This document shows, piece by piece, positions 36,341 through 45,838 of a DNA stretch of 64,000 nt. Positions within the stretch are counted from its first letter, which is position 1. Every line of letters begins with the position of its first letter. The stretch lies in contig NZ_UWOK01000001.1 of the NCBI RefSeq assembly GCF_900573985.1, forward strand, positions 620,001-684,000. Direction: 5' to 3'. The position numbers and the translations under genes are program-made. The notes under the pieces were generated by a model, which saw only the letters and a program-made list of their open reading frames with translations, was not told the origin of the DNA and did not search any database. The DNA comes from Campylobacter showae (GTDB lineage Bacteria > Campylobacterota > Campylobacteria > Campylobacterales > Campylobacteraceae).

Positions 36341-38157
36341 GCTTAATAATAGGAACGGCCGGTCACATCGACCACGGCAAAACGGCGCTGATAAAGGAAC
36401 TAAACGGCTTTGAGGGCGACAGACTCGAGGAGGAGCAAAAGCGCGGGATCACGATCGATCTTAGCTTTTCAAATTTGAGCAAAAACGGCGAAAATATCGC
36501 ATTTATCGACGTGCCGGGGCATGAAAATTTGATCAAAACGATGATCAGCGGCGCGTACGGATTTGACGCGTGCCTATTCGTCGTGGCGGCAAACGACGGG
36601 CTTATGCCGCAGTCTTTGGAGCATTTGGAGGTTTTAAATATCCTTGGAGTTCGCTCGCTTATCGTCGCACTAACCAAATGCGACCTAGCTAGCGCAGAGC
36701 TAATCGAGCAGCGAAAAAGCGAAATTTACGCCGCCGCGCAACATTACAAAAATCTACAAATTTTAGAGATTTTCCCGGTTAGTATCAAGGATAGCGCGAG
36801 TATAGACGAGCTGCGAAATTATCTTTTCACGCTAAAGGCGGCTAACCGCGAGCAAGAGGGCGTTTTTAGATACTACATCGACCGCGTTTTTAGCCTAAAG
36901 GGTATCGGAAACGTAGTCACCGGCACCGTGATAGAGGGCAGCGTGACGAAAAACGAAAAGCTGTTTAACTATGACGCGGGCAAAGAGGTGCAGGTGCGAA
37001 GCGTGCAGAGCCACGATACCTTCGTCGACCGTGCCGGAGTTAGCAGTCGCGTGGCGCTAAATTTGACGGGAATCGAGCTAAATGATCTAAAAAAAGGACA
37101 ATTGCTCAGTAAAAAGGGTTTTTTTAGGGGATTTCGCGAGATAGACGCGATCGTTTTCGCCCGAGAGCTAACGCATGGGCAGAGCGTGACGTTTTGCGTC
37201 GGGGCAAAGGCCGCGCCCGCAAAAGCGCTGGTCTTCAGCGAAAAAGAGGGCGGAATATTTGCGACGTTTAAATTTGAAAGGGATATGTTTTTGAAATTTG
37301 ACGAACCCTTCGTGCTCATCGCAAACGGTCGCGTCATAGGCGGCGGCAGGGTGCTAAACGCCGTGAGCGAACCGATGAAAAAATCAAGCAAAATTTCGTT
37401 TTTAAACGCGTTGCTTAAAAAGGGCTTCGTAAGCGCATTTGCGATGCTAAAAGATACGCATAAAAACGGCTTTGGCATCATCTCGGCCTATCAGCGCTTC
37501 GGGCTAAATCACGAGGAAGCCGTAGCGATAGCAAAACAAACGCCAAACGTGTTCGTCGATGAAAAGGCGCTAAATATCTACGATCTAAGCGCGGTCGATA
37601 GGATAAAAAGCGCGGTCAAATTTATGATAGAAAAGAACGAATTTGCGATATTTTCGGCTACAAGTATCAGCCTAAAGCTCTCGTGGGCTAGCGAAAACAT
37701 CGCTCAAAAGGCGCTTGACGAGCTAGAAAGTGCTGGCATGATCGCTAAAAACGACGGCGTCTATACCAAAACGGGCGTGGATATGAGCAAGCTAAAAATC
37801 AGGCTCGAGGAGAAAATTTACGAAATCTTGCAAAGCGGAAATTTAGCTCCCTTGGCGCCCTATAACATCTACGACGAGCTTGAGATCGACCGCGTTAGCG
37901 GCGATAACGCGCTAAAAAAGCTAACGGGCATCGGGCGCGCGGTGAGGCTCGCGCATAATCTTTTCGTAACGTCAAAAGCCCTAAACGAGGCGCTTGCCAA
38001 GCTAAAAGCCATCATCGCCGCGCAAGGATTCGTAAACGTAACGAATGCGAAAGAGGCGTTAAATTTGAGTAGAAAATACGTAATCGCCTATCTAGAGCAA
38101 CTCGATCTGGATCCGAATATCGTAAAAAACGGCACGGACAGAGTTTTAAAAGCGTGA
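36337..38157 (+). CDS. selB: Selenocysteine-specific elongation factor
   Basis: The 606-residue protein has an EF-Tu-like GTPase: GTAGHIDHGKTALIKEL (G1), GITIDLSFSNL (G2), DVPGHENLIKTMISGA (G3) and TKCD (G4). Domains 2-3 follow (KGIGNVVTGTVIEG). The C-terminal part, about residues 370-606, holds winged helices that bind the SECIS hairpin. It delivers Sec-tRNA to UGA at the ribosome. It is coupled to selA. Confidence 0.96.
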   Translation: MSLIIGTAGHIDHGKTALIKELNGFEGDRLEEEQKRGITIDLSFSNLSKNGENIAFIDVPGHENLIKTMISGAYGFDACLFVVAANDGLMPQSLEHLEVLNILGVRSLIVALTKCDLASAELIEQRKSEIYAAAQHYKNLQILEIFPVSIKDSASIDELRNYLFTLKAANREQEGVFRYYIDRVFSLKGIGNVVTGTVIEGSVTKNEKLFNYDAGKEVQVRSVQSHDTFVDRAGVSSRVALNLTGIELNDLKKGQLLSKKGFFRGFREIDAIVFARELTHGQSVTFCVGAKAAPAKALVFSEKEGGIFATFKFERDMFLKFDEPFVLIANGRVIGGGRVLNAVSEPMKKSSKISFLNALLKKGFVSAFAMLKDTHKNGFGIISAYQRFGLNHEEAVAIAKQTPNVFVDEKALNIYDLSAVDRIKSAVKFMIEKNEFAIFSATSISLKLSWASENIAQKALDELESAGMIAKNDGVYTKTGVDMSKLKIRLEEKIYEILQSGNLAPLAPYNIYDELEIDRVSGDNALKKLTGIGRAVRLAHNLFVTSKALNEALAKLKAIIAAQGFVNVTNAKEALNLSRKYVIAYLEQLDLDPNIVKNGTDRVLKA

Positions 38158-38183
38158 TTTTTTATCTATTTATAAAAAGCTAA

Positions 38184-38189
38184 TATAAT
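38184..38189 (+). promoter_or_regulatory. Probable -10 box for the DsbC-like gene
   Basis: TATAAT in GCTAATATAATCC, 28 bases before the ATG at 38217. Confidence 0.5.
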
Positions 38190-38216
38190 CCGCGCAAATT
38201 TTTAAAAAGGAATGAA

Positions 38217-38924
38217 ATGAAAAAAATAGTTTTGTCGCTAATGGCGGCCTCTGCGATGTTTGCTGCGTCAAACGAGCAAGTAGTCGGTTTTTACTCGCAG
38301 ATGGTCGGCGAGGGCGTGAAAGTAAATGTAACTGAGCGCAAACCGTTAACCGACGGAATCGAAGCGGTCGTGGTAAATTTAAGCAACGGTCAAGTCAGCC
38401 AAGACGAGGTTATCTTTACTAAAGGCGACCTACTTTTCCCGGACATCATCGACCTAAAGGCGCAAAAAGCCTACCTGCAAGAGATAAAAAAGGAAATAGC
38501 GGCGAAAAACATCTCAAAAGTCTATAAAAACGAGCAAAAAGAAAATATCATCACTCTAGGAAACGACTCTAAAAAGCCGACTATCGTGATGTTTTCAGAT
38601 CCCGAGTGTCCATACTGCCGCCTAGAGCTTGAAAAGATCGAAGCGACGCTAAAAGAAAGCAACGTAAAGCTAATCTTAACTCCGGTTCACGACGTATCGT
38701 CTTTGCAAAAGAGCTTTTTGATCTATAAAGACACAGCAAGCGCGAAAACCGATAGCGACAAGATCAAAATTTTACGAAAATATTTTGCGGACGACTATAA
38801 GGTAGCAGACGGTGCTGTTAGCGATGCTGACGTAAAAACGATGGATAACTTAAGACAAAAATACTCCGCCGCCGGCGTTCGATCAGTGCCTTTTATAGTA
38901 AATTTAAGCGACCTACAAAAATAA
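38217..38924 (+). CDS. DsbC-like periplasmic thiol:disulfide interchange protein
   Basis: The 235-residue protein has a signal peptide (MKKIVLSLMAASAMFAASN), a short dimerisation-type N-terminal domain and a thioredoxin fold with the active site CPYC in VMFSDPECPYCRLELEKIE. RSVPFIVN near the end contains the cis-proline. It would isomerise or reduce disulfides of exported proteins. C. jejuni has the same gene after selB (Cj1380). A perfect terminator hairpin follows. Confidence 0.88.
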   Translation: MKKIVLSLMAASAMFAASNEQVVGFYSQMVGEGVKVNVTERKPLTDGIEAVVVNLSNGQVSQDEVIFTKGDLLFPDIIDLKAQKAYLQEIKKEIAAKNISKVYKNEQKENIITLGNDSKKPTIVMFSDPECPYCRLELEKIEATLKESNVKLILTPVHDVSSLQKSFLIYKDTASAKTDSDKIKILRKYFADDYKVADGAVSDADVKTMDNLRQKYSAAGVRSVPFIVNLSDLQK

Positions 38925-38937
38925 TCCCTAACGCAAA

Positions 38938-38968
38938 TTTGAGCTAAATTTGATAAATTTAGCTCAAA
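38938..38968 (+). terminator. Terminator hairpin after the DsbC-like gene
   Basis: TTTGAGCTAAATTT (38938-38951) pairs perfectly over 14 bp with AAATTTAGCTCAAA (38955-38968) around a 3-base loop, 13 bases after the stop. It is made of AAATTT elements and would work in both directions. Confidence 0.75.
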
Positions 38969-39258
38969 AGCCCTAAATTTTCATAAAATATACTTTTATA
39001 ACTTGATATGTAGTATTAAAACTTAAGCTAAATTTTAGATTTCCTTAACTATTTATTAAGTTTCATAATTAATCTAATATTTTTACTCCATTTATTCTCA
39101 AAATATGCTAAATTTGCACAGTGATATTTTAAAATATGCAAGTGCCCTAAAATACGCGCCTGTAAGGCGCACTACGCCTAGGAAATATGCAAAATTTGAA
39201 CAATATCTTTCTAAAAACATCTCAAAAATTTCAAATTTGAGATTAATAAGGAGAAAAC
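38969..39258 (+). promoter_or_regulatory. Formate dehydrogenase upstream region with repeated AAATATGC and a leader hairpin
   Basis: This AT-rich stretch holds three AAATATGC motifs in the same orientation (near 39101, 39132 and 39182) and a strong small hairpin, GCGCCT-GTA-AGGCGC (39156-39170), before the AAGGAG site at 39249. A -10 cannot be placed with confidence. The motifs could be activator or repressor sites. A plus-strand frame from 39105 is considered spurious. Confidence 0.35.
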
Positions 39259-39468
39259 ATGCAAGGATCAAGACGAGATTTCCTCAAAAAATCTCTGAAG
39301 GTCGGCGCGGTAGGCGGGACTGTATTGGCCGCTGCAGCTATCGCAAAACCGACTAGCGACGAGCTTGCTCCTGACGACAACGGCGTAGTTGTCGGCAAGT
39401 CGAGCAAAAAAGAGGTGCTTTACAAAAAAAGCAAAGAGTGGGAATACTACTATAAGATCGCTTACTAA
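39259..39468 (+). CDS. Small Tat-signal protein of the formate dehydrogenase operon
   Basis: The 69-residue protein begins MQGSRRDFLKKSLKVGAVGG, a twin-arginine signal (RRDFLKK), then AAAAIAKPTS and a short charged tail with YKKSKEWEYYYKIAY. This matches the small Tat target encoded before fdhA in epsilonproteobacteria. It may escort the FdhA/B complex across the membrane or anchor it. It ends 11 bases before fdhA, sharing the transcript. Confidence 0.85.
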   Translation: MQGSRRDFLKKSLKVGAVGGTVLAAAAIAKPTSDELAPDDNGVVVGKSSKKEVLYKKSKEWEYYYKIAY

Positions 39469-39479
39469 GGGAGAAAACC

Positions 39480-42440
39480 ATGAGTGATTCACGCATAGGA
39501 AGACGCTCGTTTTTGAAACTTGCCGCTCTTGGTGCCGGTAGCACGATGGCATTTGGCGAAAACGAGACGTTTAGAAAGGCAACCAACGAGGAGATAAAAA
39601 ATCCTTACGAAGGTTCAAAAAAGGTTAGAACGATTTGTTCTATTTGTTCGGCGGGTTGCGGTATAGAAGCCGAGGTAAAAGACGGAGTATGGGTACGCCA
39701 AGATATGGCTATGTATCACCCGATCTCTCAGGGTTCGCACTGCTCTAAGGGAATCGATCAGATCGACCTTACGAAATCAAAACAACGCATCAAATTTCCG
39801 ATGAAAAAAGTAAACGGAAAATGGGAGCGCATCAGCTGGGAACAGGCCGTAAACGAAATCGGCGACAAGATGTTACAAATCCGTAAAGAAGACGGTCCTG
39901 ATAGCGTAGTTTTCTTGGGTTCGGCTAAATTTAACAACGAGCAAAGTTATTATTTTCGCAAATTTGCGGCGTTTTGGGGTACAAACAGCAACGATCACGT
40001 AGCACGCATTTGACATAGCGCAACAGTCGCCGGTGTGGCGAATACTTGGGGTTATGGCGCGATGACGAATCACTTCGGAGATATGACGGCAAATTCAAAA
40101 GCGATCTTTTGTATCGGTGCGAATTCGGCTGTAGCAAATCCGGTCGGCGGAATGAAGCATATGTTGCAAGCCAAAGATAGAAACAACGCAAAATTAATCG
40201 TAGCGGATCCGAATTTTACTAAAACGGCTGCGCACGCGGATCTTTACTTGCGTCAGCGTTCAGGAACGGACGTGGCTCTTATTTATGGACTTATTCACAT
40301 TATCCTTAAAAACGGCTGGGAAGATAAAGAATTTTTAGAAAACAGAACCTATGGTATCGAAGAGGTTAGAAAAGAGGCCGAACACTGGACTCCTGAGCTT
40401 ACTTCGGACGTTACCGGTGTACCGGTAGATAGACTCATAGAGGCTGCTAATATAATGGCGCATACGAAACCGGGAACGGTTATCTGGGCTCTAGGTATCA
40501 CTCAGCACTCGGTAGGAACGTCAAATACCAGAATTTTACCTATCCTTCAACTAATCCTAGGCAATATGGGTAAACCTGGCGGCGGCTGTAATATCATCCG
40601 CGGTCACGATAACGTTCAGGGCTCTACCGATATGGGTAACCTTTCAGACACTCTTCCTATGTATTACGGACTAGGAGACGCCTCGTGGAAATACTACTGC
40701 AAAGGCTGGGGCGTTGATTACGACGAGTTTATTAAGCGATTTGCGGTTTCGACAAAAGAGCCGAAACAAGGCGGCGCTCCGGTAAAAAATACCGTATTTG
40801 AAGAGTATTTTTATCACGATCCGCAAAATCCGGAAGATAGAAACTGGAGAAATGAAAAAGGTTGGTCGCTATCAAAATGGTGGCAAGGCGTCCTAAAAGA
40901 GGAAAAAACTTATACAAGCGGTAAGCTTCGCGTTCTTTGGGTTCAAGGAACCGGTATCACCTCTATGGCTCACCTTACAAAAATTCAGCAAGCCGTCGAC
41001 AAGCTAGATATGCTAGTAGTTGCGGAGCCGTTCGTAAACGAGGTTGCTATCCTTTCAGATAGAAAAGACGGAATTTACGTACTTCCGGTAGCTACTGCGT
41101 TTGAAAATGAAGGTCATATAAGCTCGACTAACCGCTCCGGTCAATGGAGAACGAAAGTCGTTGAGCCACTTTACGAGAGCAAGGCCGACCAAGACGTTAT
41201 GTTCTTATTTGCTAAAAAATTCGGCTTTTATGACGAGTACGTAAAAGGCATGAAGATGGCGACCGTTAATCACGAGCCAAAACAAGTTAAAGACGACTTC
41301 GTATGGCCTGACGACGCTACAAACGAGATAGCTCGCATGGGTAAATCTATCGGCTACACCGGTAGAACGGCCGAAATGTTTAGAAGACATCAGGCTAACT
41401 GGCAAAATTTCGACCCTGATACGCTAATGGGTATCGGCGGCGACGTAAAAGGCGAATACTACGGTAAGCCTTGGCCGGCATGGGACGAAAAACACCCTGG
41501 CACTCCGATACTTTATGATATGAGCAAGTCTTACGCAGAGGGCGGTTGCGGATTTAGAAATCGTTTCGGCTTAGAGCATAACGGCGTTAGTCAGCTAGCC
41601 AGCGAGGATACGACTTTGGTAGGATCGGACGTAAAAGGCGGCTATCCGCAAATTACTAAAGAAAATATCGAAAAAGTCCTAGGCATAACCTTAACCGAAG
41701 AAGAAAAAAGGCTGATGGGAGCTACTTGGAGTACGGACCATAGCGGACTTATCTTAGAAAAATGCCGCGAAAAAGGCGTAGTGCCGTTTGGTAACGCAAG
41801 GGCTAGAATGATCGTTTGGGAATTCCTAGATCCAATCCCTAAACACCGCGAGCCTATCCACTCTCCGCGCTGGGATTTGGTGCAAAAATACCCGACTTTC
41901 GACGATCAGGCTAGAAACTTCCGCGTCGAAACGAAATATAAATCCGAGCAGCAAGCAAAAGACTGGAGTAAGGAATTCCCTATCGTATTTAGCACATTGC
42001 GCCTAGTAAATCTAAGCGGCGCTGGTATGATCGAGCGAACGAGTAAATATCTAGCGGCAATCACGCCTGAGATGTTTGCTAACGTCCACCCTGAGCTTGC
42101 TCTAAAATACGGTATCCAAGATCGCGATATGATGTGGATCCACTCTCCGCAAGGCACTAAGATCAAGGTTCGCTGCTATCATACTCAGATGGTTACGCCG
42201 GATAGAATTTGTATGCCGTATAACTTCGCGGGCGTTATGCAAGGCGTGAGCTTAGAAGACCGCTATCCTGAGGGCACTAAGCCTTATACGATCGGCGAGA
42301 GCTTTAATACCGTAACAAACTACGGCTTTGACCCGGTTACTCAAATTTCGGAATTTAACGCCGGACTTTGCAGGATAGAAAAAGCGGACGGAGAGGGCTT
42401 TAACACCTTCTTCCACGAATACGGCGAAAATAGAGTCTAA
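39480..42440 (+). CDS. fdhA: Formate dehydrogenase major subunit, selenocysteine-containing
   Basis: 986 residues if UGA 40011-40013 is read as selenocysteine (residue 178). The N-terminus has a Tat signal (RRSFLKLAALGAGST), then a 4Fe-4S site (CSICSAGCGIEAEV...GSHCSKG). The Sec lies in DHVARI-Sec-HSATVAG, the active-site context of formate dehydrogenases that bind Mo/W-bis-MGD. After the UGA the same frame stays open for 809 codons with FdhA sequence (GANSAVANPVGGMKHML, GNMGKPGGGCNIIRGHDNVQG, the C-terminal YNFAGVMQGVSLEDRYPEG). It oxidises formate in the periplasm. Coupled to fdhB 10 bases downstream. Automatic calls would split it in two. Confidence 0.96.
40011..40041 (+). promoter_or_regulatory. 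UGA selenocysteine codon and bacterial SECIS hairpin
   Basis: TGA at 40011-40013 is followed after 18 bases by the apical loop GGTGT (40032-40036), closed by TCGCC (40027-40031) with GGCGA (40037-40041). E. coli fdhF has the same 18-base distance and a GGU-containing loop. SelB, encoded at 36337, binds this element. Confidence 0.88.
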
Positions 42441-42450
42441 GGAGTAAGAG

Positions 42451-43011
42451 ATGGCAAGAATGAAATTTTTCGTAGATACAAACAGATGTATCAGCTGCTT
42501 TGGATGCCAGGTCGCTTGCTCTTCGGCTCACGAGCTCCCGGTGGGGCTCTACCGCCGCAAGGTCATCACGCTAAACGACGGTATAGAGGGCAAGGAAGTA
42601 TCGACTACGATAGCCTGCCAACACTGCACCGACGCTCCTTGCGAGCAGGTGTGCCCGGTGGATTGTTTTTACATCAGAGCCGACGGTATCGTGCTCCACG
42701 ATAAAAACAAATGCATCGGCTGCGGATACTGCCTATATGCGTGTCCGTTCGGCGCGCCGCAGTTTCCTAGAGACGGAGCATTCGGCATCAAGGGCGCTAT
42801 GGATAAGTGCACGATGTGTGCAGGAGGCCCTGAGGAGACGAACTCTCACGAGGAGCTTCATATGTACGGTCAAAACCGCATCTCAGAGGGCAAAGTCCCT
42901 ATGTGCGCCGCCGTTTGCGCTACGAACGCGCTACTAGTAGGCGATGCCGCAGACGTGTCAAACGTATATCGCAAACGCGTTATGCTAAGACAAGCGGGCA
43001 CTACTATCTAA
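42451..43011 (+). CDS. fdhB: Formate dehydrogenase iron-sulfur subunit
   Basis: The 186-residue protein has four cysteine clusters: CISCFGCQVACSSAHELP, CQHCTDAPCEQVCPVDCF, CIGCGYCLYACPFGAPQFP and CTMCAGG...CAAVCATNALL. That is the four-cluster ferredoxin arrangement of FdhB/HybA-type subunits, passing electrons to a membrane cytochrome. No C-terminal membrane helix is seen. No fdhC (cytochrome b) follows; a terminator and the iron locus do. Confidence 0.93.
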   Translation: MARMKFFVDTNRCISCFGCQVACSSAHELPVGLYRRKVITLNDGIEGKEVSTTIACQHCTDAPCEQVCPVDCFYIRADGIVLHDKNKCIGCGYCLYACPFGAPQFPRDGAFGIKGAMDKCTMCAGGPEETNSHEELHMYGQNRISEGKVPMCAAVCATNALLVGDAADVSNVYRKRVMLRQAGTTI

Positions 43012-43015
43012 CTCA

Positions 43016-43042
43016 AATTCGGGGGCGACTCGCTCCCGAATT
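43016..43042 (+). terminator. Terminator after fdhB
   Basis: AATTCGGGGGCGA faces TCGCTCCCGAATT with a single mismatch, followed by TTTCTTTC. It ends the fdh transcript. Confidence 0.8.
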
Positions 43043-43094
43043 TTCTTTCAAATTTTACCTCTTAAATTTACTCAAATTTCAAAGTCGGATCAAT

Positions 43095-43143
43095 CTGATA
43101 ATCAAAAAATATAGCTTGTTGATAAGATTGATACTTGATATCC
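43095..43143. promoter_or_regulatory. Possible Fur-type sites upstream of the iron locus
   Basis: The region has CTGATAATCAAAAAATATAG and then TTGATAAGATTGATACTTGA, rich in GATA/TGATA half-sites like Fur boxes. A -10 (TAAAAT, 43174-43179) follows. In C. jejuni the P19 locus is iron-regulated (established). The site assignment is by resemblance only. Confidence 0.35.
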
Positions 43144-43212
43144 GTTTTTATTTTCGCTAAAGTTTTGAAATGGTAAAATAGCCGCATAAAACATATTTTA
43201 TCGGAGTTTTTT

Positions 43213-45177
43213 ATGAGCAAATTTTTAAAATTTATACTCGCGCTTTTTATCCCTTTTATGCTAAATGCAGCCGATACCGACTACGGCCCTGAGATACAGA
43301 GCATAAAAGATTCGTTCGTAAGCATTATGCAGCAGTATAAAGAGGGCAAGATCGACGAGGCAAAAACCACTACGCAAAATGCGTATTTTGGGCATTTCGA
43401 AAATATCGAAGCGGCAATCAGGGTAAATTTGGGGCAGAAAAAAGCCTACTCGATGGAGTCTAAATTCGGCAAAATCCGCAAAGCCATCATCGCTAAAAAA
43501 TCCGTAGAAGAGATACAAGCGATAATGGACGAGCTAAACAAAGAGATGGATGAGGTTTTGCCCGTCATAAACACCGGTCACAAGCTAGTGGGCGAGTACT
43601 CCGATCCTAAAAACGCAGACGCCGCGCAGACCGCTAAGGCTACTGAGGCTAGCCAAACTACTGCGCAGCCTGCAAGCAGCACCGCTATCGAGCCGCACTG
43701 GCAGGTGGTTTATAACGATATAAAAACAGCTCTTAGCGCTGCGGCCGCGGCCTACGAAAAGGGCGATAAAGACGCAGCAAAACAGCAGATAAACAACAAA
43801 GCCAAATTTGAGCTATATCGCAACACGAAGTTAGAAGAGGCTATCCGTAGATTTATAGACGGCGGTCAGGGTATCGACGGCGACATCCAAAAACGCATGG
43901 GTTCGGCGATAATAGCGATAAACAACGATGTAGCCGCCGACGTACTAAAGTCAAATTTGGAAGAACTTGATGCGCTGATATACGAAAACGTCGCCAAGCT
44001 ACCTATGGACTCGGGCTCGCTAGCTACCAACGTAGTTTTGCCTGATAGCGCCGAGGATGACGCGGCTACTGATTTTGCGCCCGTCGTTGCCAACATAAAG
44101 GTAAAAATCGCCGATGCGATCAAACTTTACGCCGCAAAAGACGTAGATAAAGCTATGAGCGATGCGCAGGATATTTACTTCGACGAGTTCGAAGGTAGCG
44201 GCATGGAAAATAAAGTAGGCGCGATAGACGTCGGTCTAAAAACTAAGATAGAAGGAAATTTCGGCGAAGTAGTCGCGCTGATGAAAGCGGGCGTGAGCGT
44301 CGAGAGACTCCAGCAAGCAGCCGATAATCTAGGTGCAAATTTAGACGCTGCGCTAGAAAAAACAAGCGGCAGCAGCTCGCCTTGGGCGCTATTTGTTTAC
44401 GCGCTTACGGTCATACTGCGCGAGGGATTTGAGGCGCTTATCATCGTGGCGGCCGTCGTGGCGTATCTGCTAAAAACCGGCAACGAAAAGCGCATGAGTA
44501 TCGTTTACAGCTCGCTTGGCGTAGCGGTCGTGCTAAGCTTTGTTATGGCGTGGATTATGAATTTGATATTTGCCGGCGCTGCAGGCCAAAAAAGAGAGGT
44601 GATGGAGGGCGCGGTAATGCTTATCGCCGTGGGACTGCTCTTTTACGTAGGTTTTTGGCTGCTTTCAAACGCAGGCGCGAAAAAATGGAGCAAATATATC
44701 CAAAGTCACGTCAGCGAGTCGATATCGGCTGGTTCTGCTAAGGCGCTTTGGTGGACGGTATTTTTAGCCGTATTTAGAGAGGGCGCGGAGACCGTGCTTT
44801 TCTATCAGGCGCTGATTTTCGACGCTAAAGATAGCGCAGGTTACTCGATGATAGCGCTGGGATTTGTAGTGGGGCTAGTCGTCTTGCTTGTTACTTACTA
44901 CGTATTTAAAATTTTTGCTATCAAAATCCCGATCAAACCGTTTTTCTTGGTCACTTCGACGATCATCTTTTATATGTCGATCGTGTTTGTGGGCAAGGGA
45001 CTTATGGAGTTCGTCGAGGGTAAAATTTTCGTTCCGACTAAGATCGAAGGCTTCCCTACTATCGAGTGGCTGGGCATTTATCCGTATTACGAGAGCTTGA
45101 TACCGCAGGCTATCATGGTAGCGGCGCTAATCATCGGCGTGATCATAATGAAAAACAAGCAAGCCAAAGAGGCTTAA
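43213..45177 (+). CDS. FTR1-family iron permease
   Basis: The 654-residue protein has a signal peptide (MSKFLKFILALFIPFMLNAAD) and a long periplasmic region with three related helical segments (YGPEIQSIKDSFVSIMQQYK, IEPHWQVVYNDIKTAL, VVANIKVKIADAIKL). From about residue 395 the FTR1 membrane domain follows, with the iron motifs REGFEALI and REGAE (VFREGAETVLFYQ). It imports iron supplied by P19. In C. jejuni it is Cj1658. First gene of the operon that runs to 50859. Confidence 0.93.
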   Translation: MSKFLKFILALFIPFMLNAADTDYGPEIQSIKDSFVSIMQQYKEGKIDEAKTTTQNAYFGHFENIEAAIRVNLGQKKAYSMESKFGKIRKAIIAKKSVEEIQAIMDELNKEMDEVLPVINTGHKLVGEYSDPKNADAAQTAKATEASQTTAQPASSTAIEPHWQVVYNDIKTALSAAAAAYEKGDKDAAKQQINNKAKFELYRNTKLEEAIRRFIDGGQGIDGDIQKRMGSAIIAINNDVAADVLKSNLEELDALIYENVAKLPMDSGSLATNVVLPDSAEDDAATDFAPVVANIKVKIADAIKLYAAKDVDKAMSDAQDIYFDEFEGSGMENKVGAIDVGLKTKIEGNFGEVVALMKAGVSVERLQQAADNLGANLDAALEKTSGSSSPWALFVYALTVILREGFEALIIVAAVVAYLLKTGNEKRMSIVYSSLGVAVVLSFVMAWIMNLIFAGAAGQKREVMEGAVMLIAVGLLFYVGFWLLSNAGAKKWSKYIQSHVSESISAGSAKALWWTVFLAVFREGAETVLFYQALIFDAKDSAGYSMIALGFVVGLVVLLVTYYVFKIFAIKIPIKPFFLVTSTIIFYMSIVFVGKGLMEFVEGKIFVPTKIEGFPTIEWLGIYPYYESLIPQAIMVAALIIGVIIMKNKQAKEA

Positions 45178-45251
45178 ATTTGACGTTTCTAGCTTTCGCG
45201 GGTTGCCGCGAAGCTTAAAAATAAATTTACAAACCAATTAAAGGAGAGAAC

Positions 45252-45773
45252 ATGAACAAATTCGTTAAAACAGCTTTGGCATTCAGCCTTGCTGCTTCAG
45301 TTGCCCTAGCAGGCGAGTTTCCTATCGGCGATCCGGTAGAAATCAACGGTATGGAGATAGCTGCCGTTTATCTAGAGCCTATCGACATGGAGCCAAAGGG
45401 CATCGACCTAGCTCCTAGCAAAGCCGACATCCACCTAGAGGCCGACATACACGCTATCGAGGGAAACAAAAACGGTTTTGCGGCCGGCGAGTGGATTCCT
45501 TATCTAAAAGTTAATTACGAGCTAAAAAACCTAGATAACGGCAAAGTTAAAAAAGGTACGTTTATGCCTATGGTCGCTCAAGACGGTCCTCACTACGGAG
45601 CCAACCTAAAAATGGATACGGGCGTGGGCAACTACGAGCTAAAATTTCATATAGAAAATCCTGAAAAACAAGGCTTCGGTCGCCATGCGGATAAAGAAAC
45701 CGGCGTAGGTAAATGGTTTGAGCCTTTCACTACGACTTATAAGTTCCAATATACCGGAGCGCCTGCTAAATAA
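45252..45773 (+). CDS. p19: P19-type periplasmic iron/copper-binding protein
   Basis: The 173-residue protein has a signal peptide (MNKFVKTALAFSLAASVALA), then EFPIGDPVEINGMEIAAVYL and DMEPKGIDLAPSKADIHLEADIHAI, which carry the metal-binding Met/His/Glu residues of P19/Tp34/FetP. HYGANLKMDTGVGNYEL and GFGRHADKETGVGKWFEPF complete the immunoglobulin-like fold. P19 dimers bind Cu and Fe and are needed for iron acquisition in C. jejuni (Cj1659). An AAGGAGA site is present. Confidence 0.95.
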   Translation: MNKFVKTALAFSLAASVALAGEFPIGDPVEINGMEIAAVYLEPIDMEPKGIDLAPSKADIHLEADIHAIEGNKNGFAAGEWIPYLKVNYELKNLDNGKVKKGTFMPMVAQDGPHYGANLKMDTGVGNYELKFHIENPEKQGFGRHADKETGVGKWFEPFTTTYKFQYTGAPAK

Positions 45774-45775
45774 TT

Positions 45776-45804
45776 CGGGCTTAGAGCGGCTAAGCCCGCT
45801 CTAA
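45776..45804 (+). promoter_or_regulatory. Two overlapping, mutually exclusive hairpins after p19
   Basis: Hairpin 1 is CGGGCTTAG (45776-45784) with CTAAGCCCG (45790-45798). Hairpin 2 is TTAGAGCGG (45781-45789) with CCGCTCTAA (45796-45804). Both are perfect 9-bp stems and cannot form together. Located between p19 and the membrane-component genes, they could set the ratio of P19 to the rest of the operon. Confidence 0.55.
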
Positions 45805-45838
45805 ATTTCACTTAAATTCTTAAATTTTAGGGCTGATC

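Noticed and set aside
39105-39356. Open frame upstream of and overlapping the small Tat protein gene
   Set aside because: It is in another frame over the fdh leader and Tat gene, has many basic residues from AT-rich DNA and no ribosome site.
40011-40013. fdhA as a pseudogene with a nonsense mutation
   Set aside because: The UGA is at the conserved selenocysteine position with a SECIS hairpin, and selA/selB are nearby.
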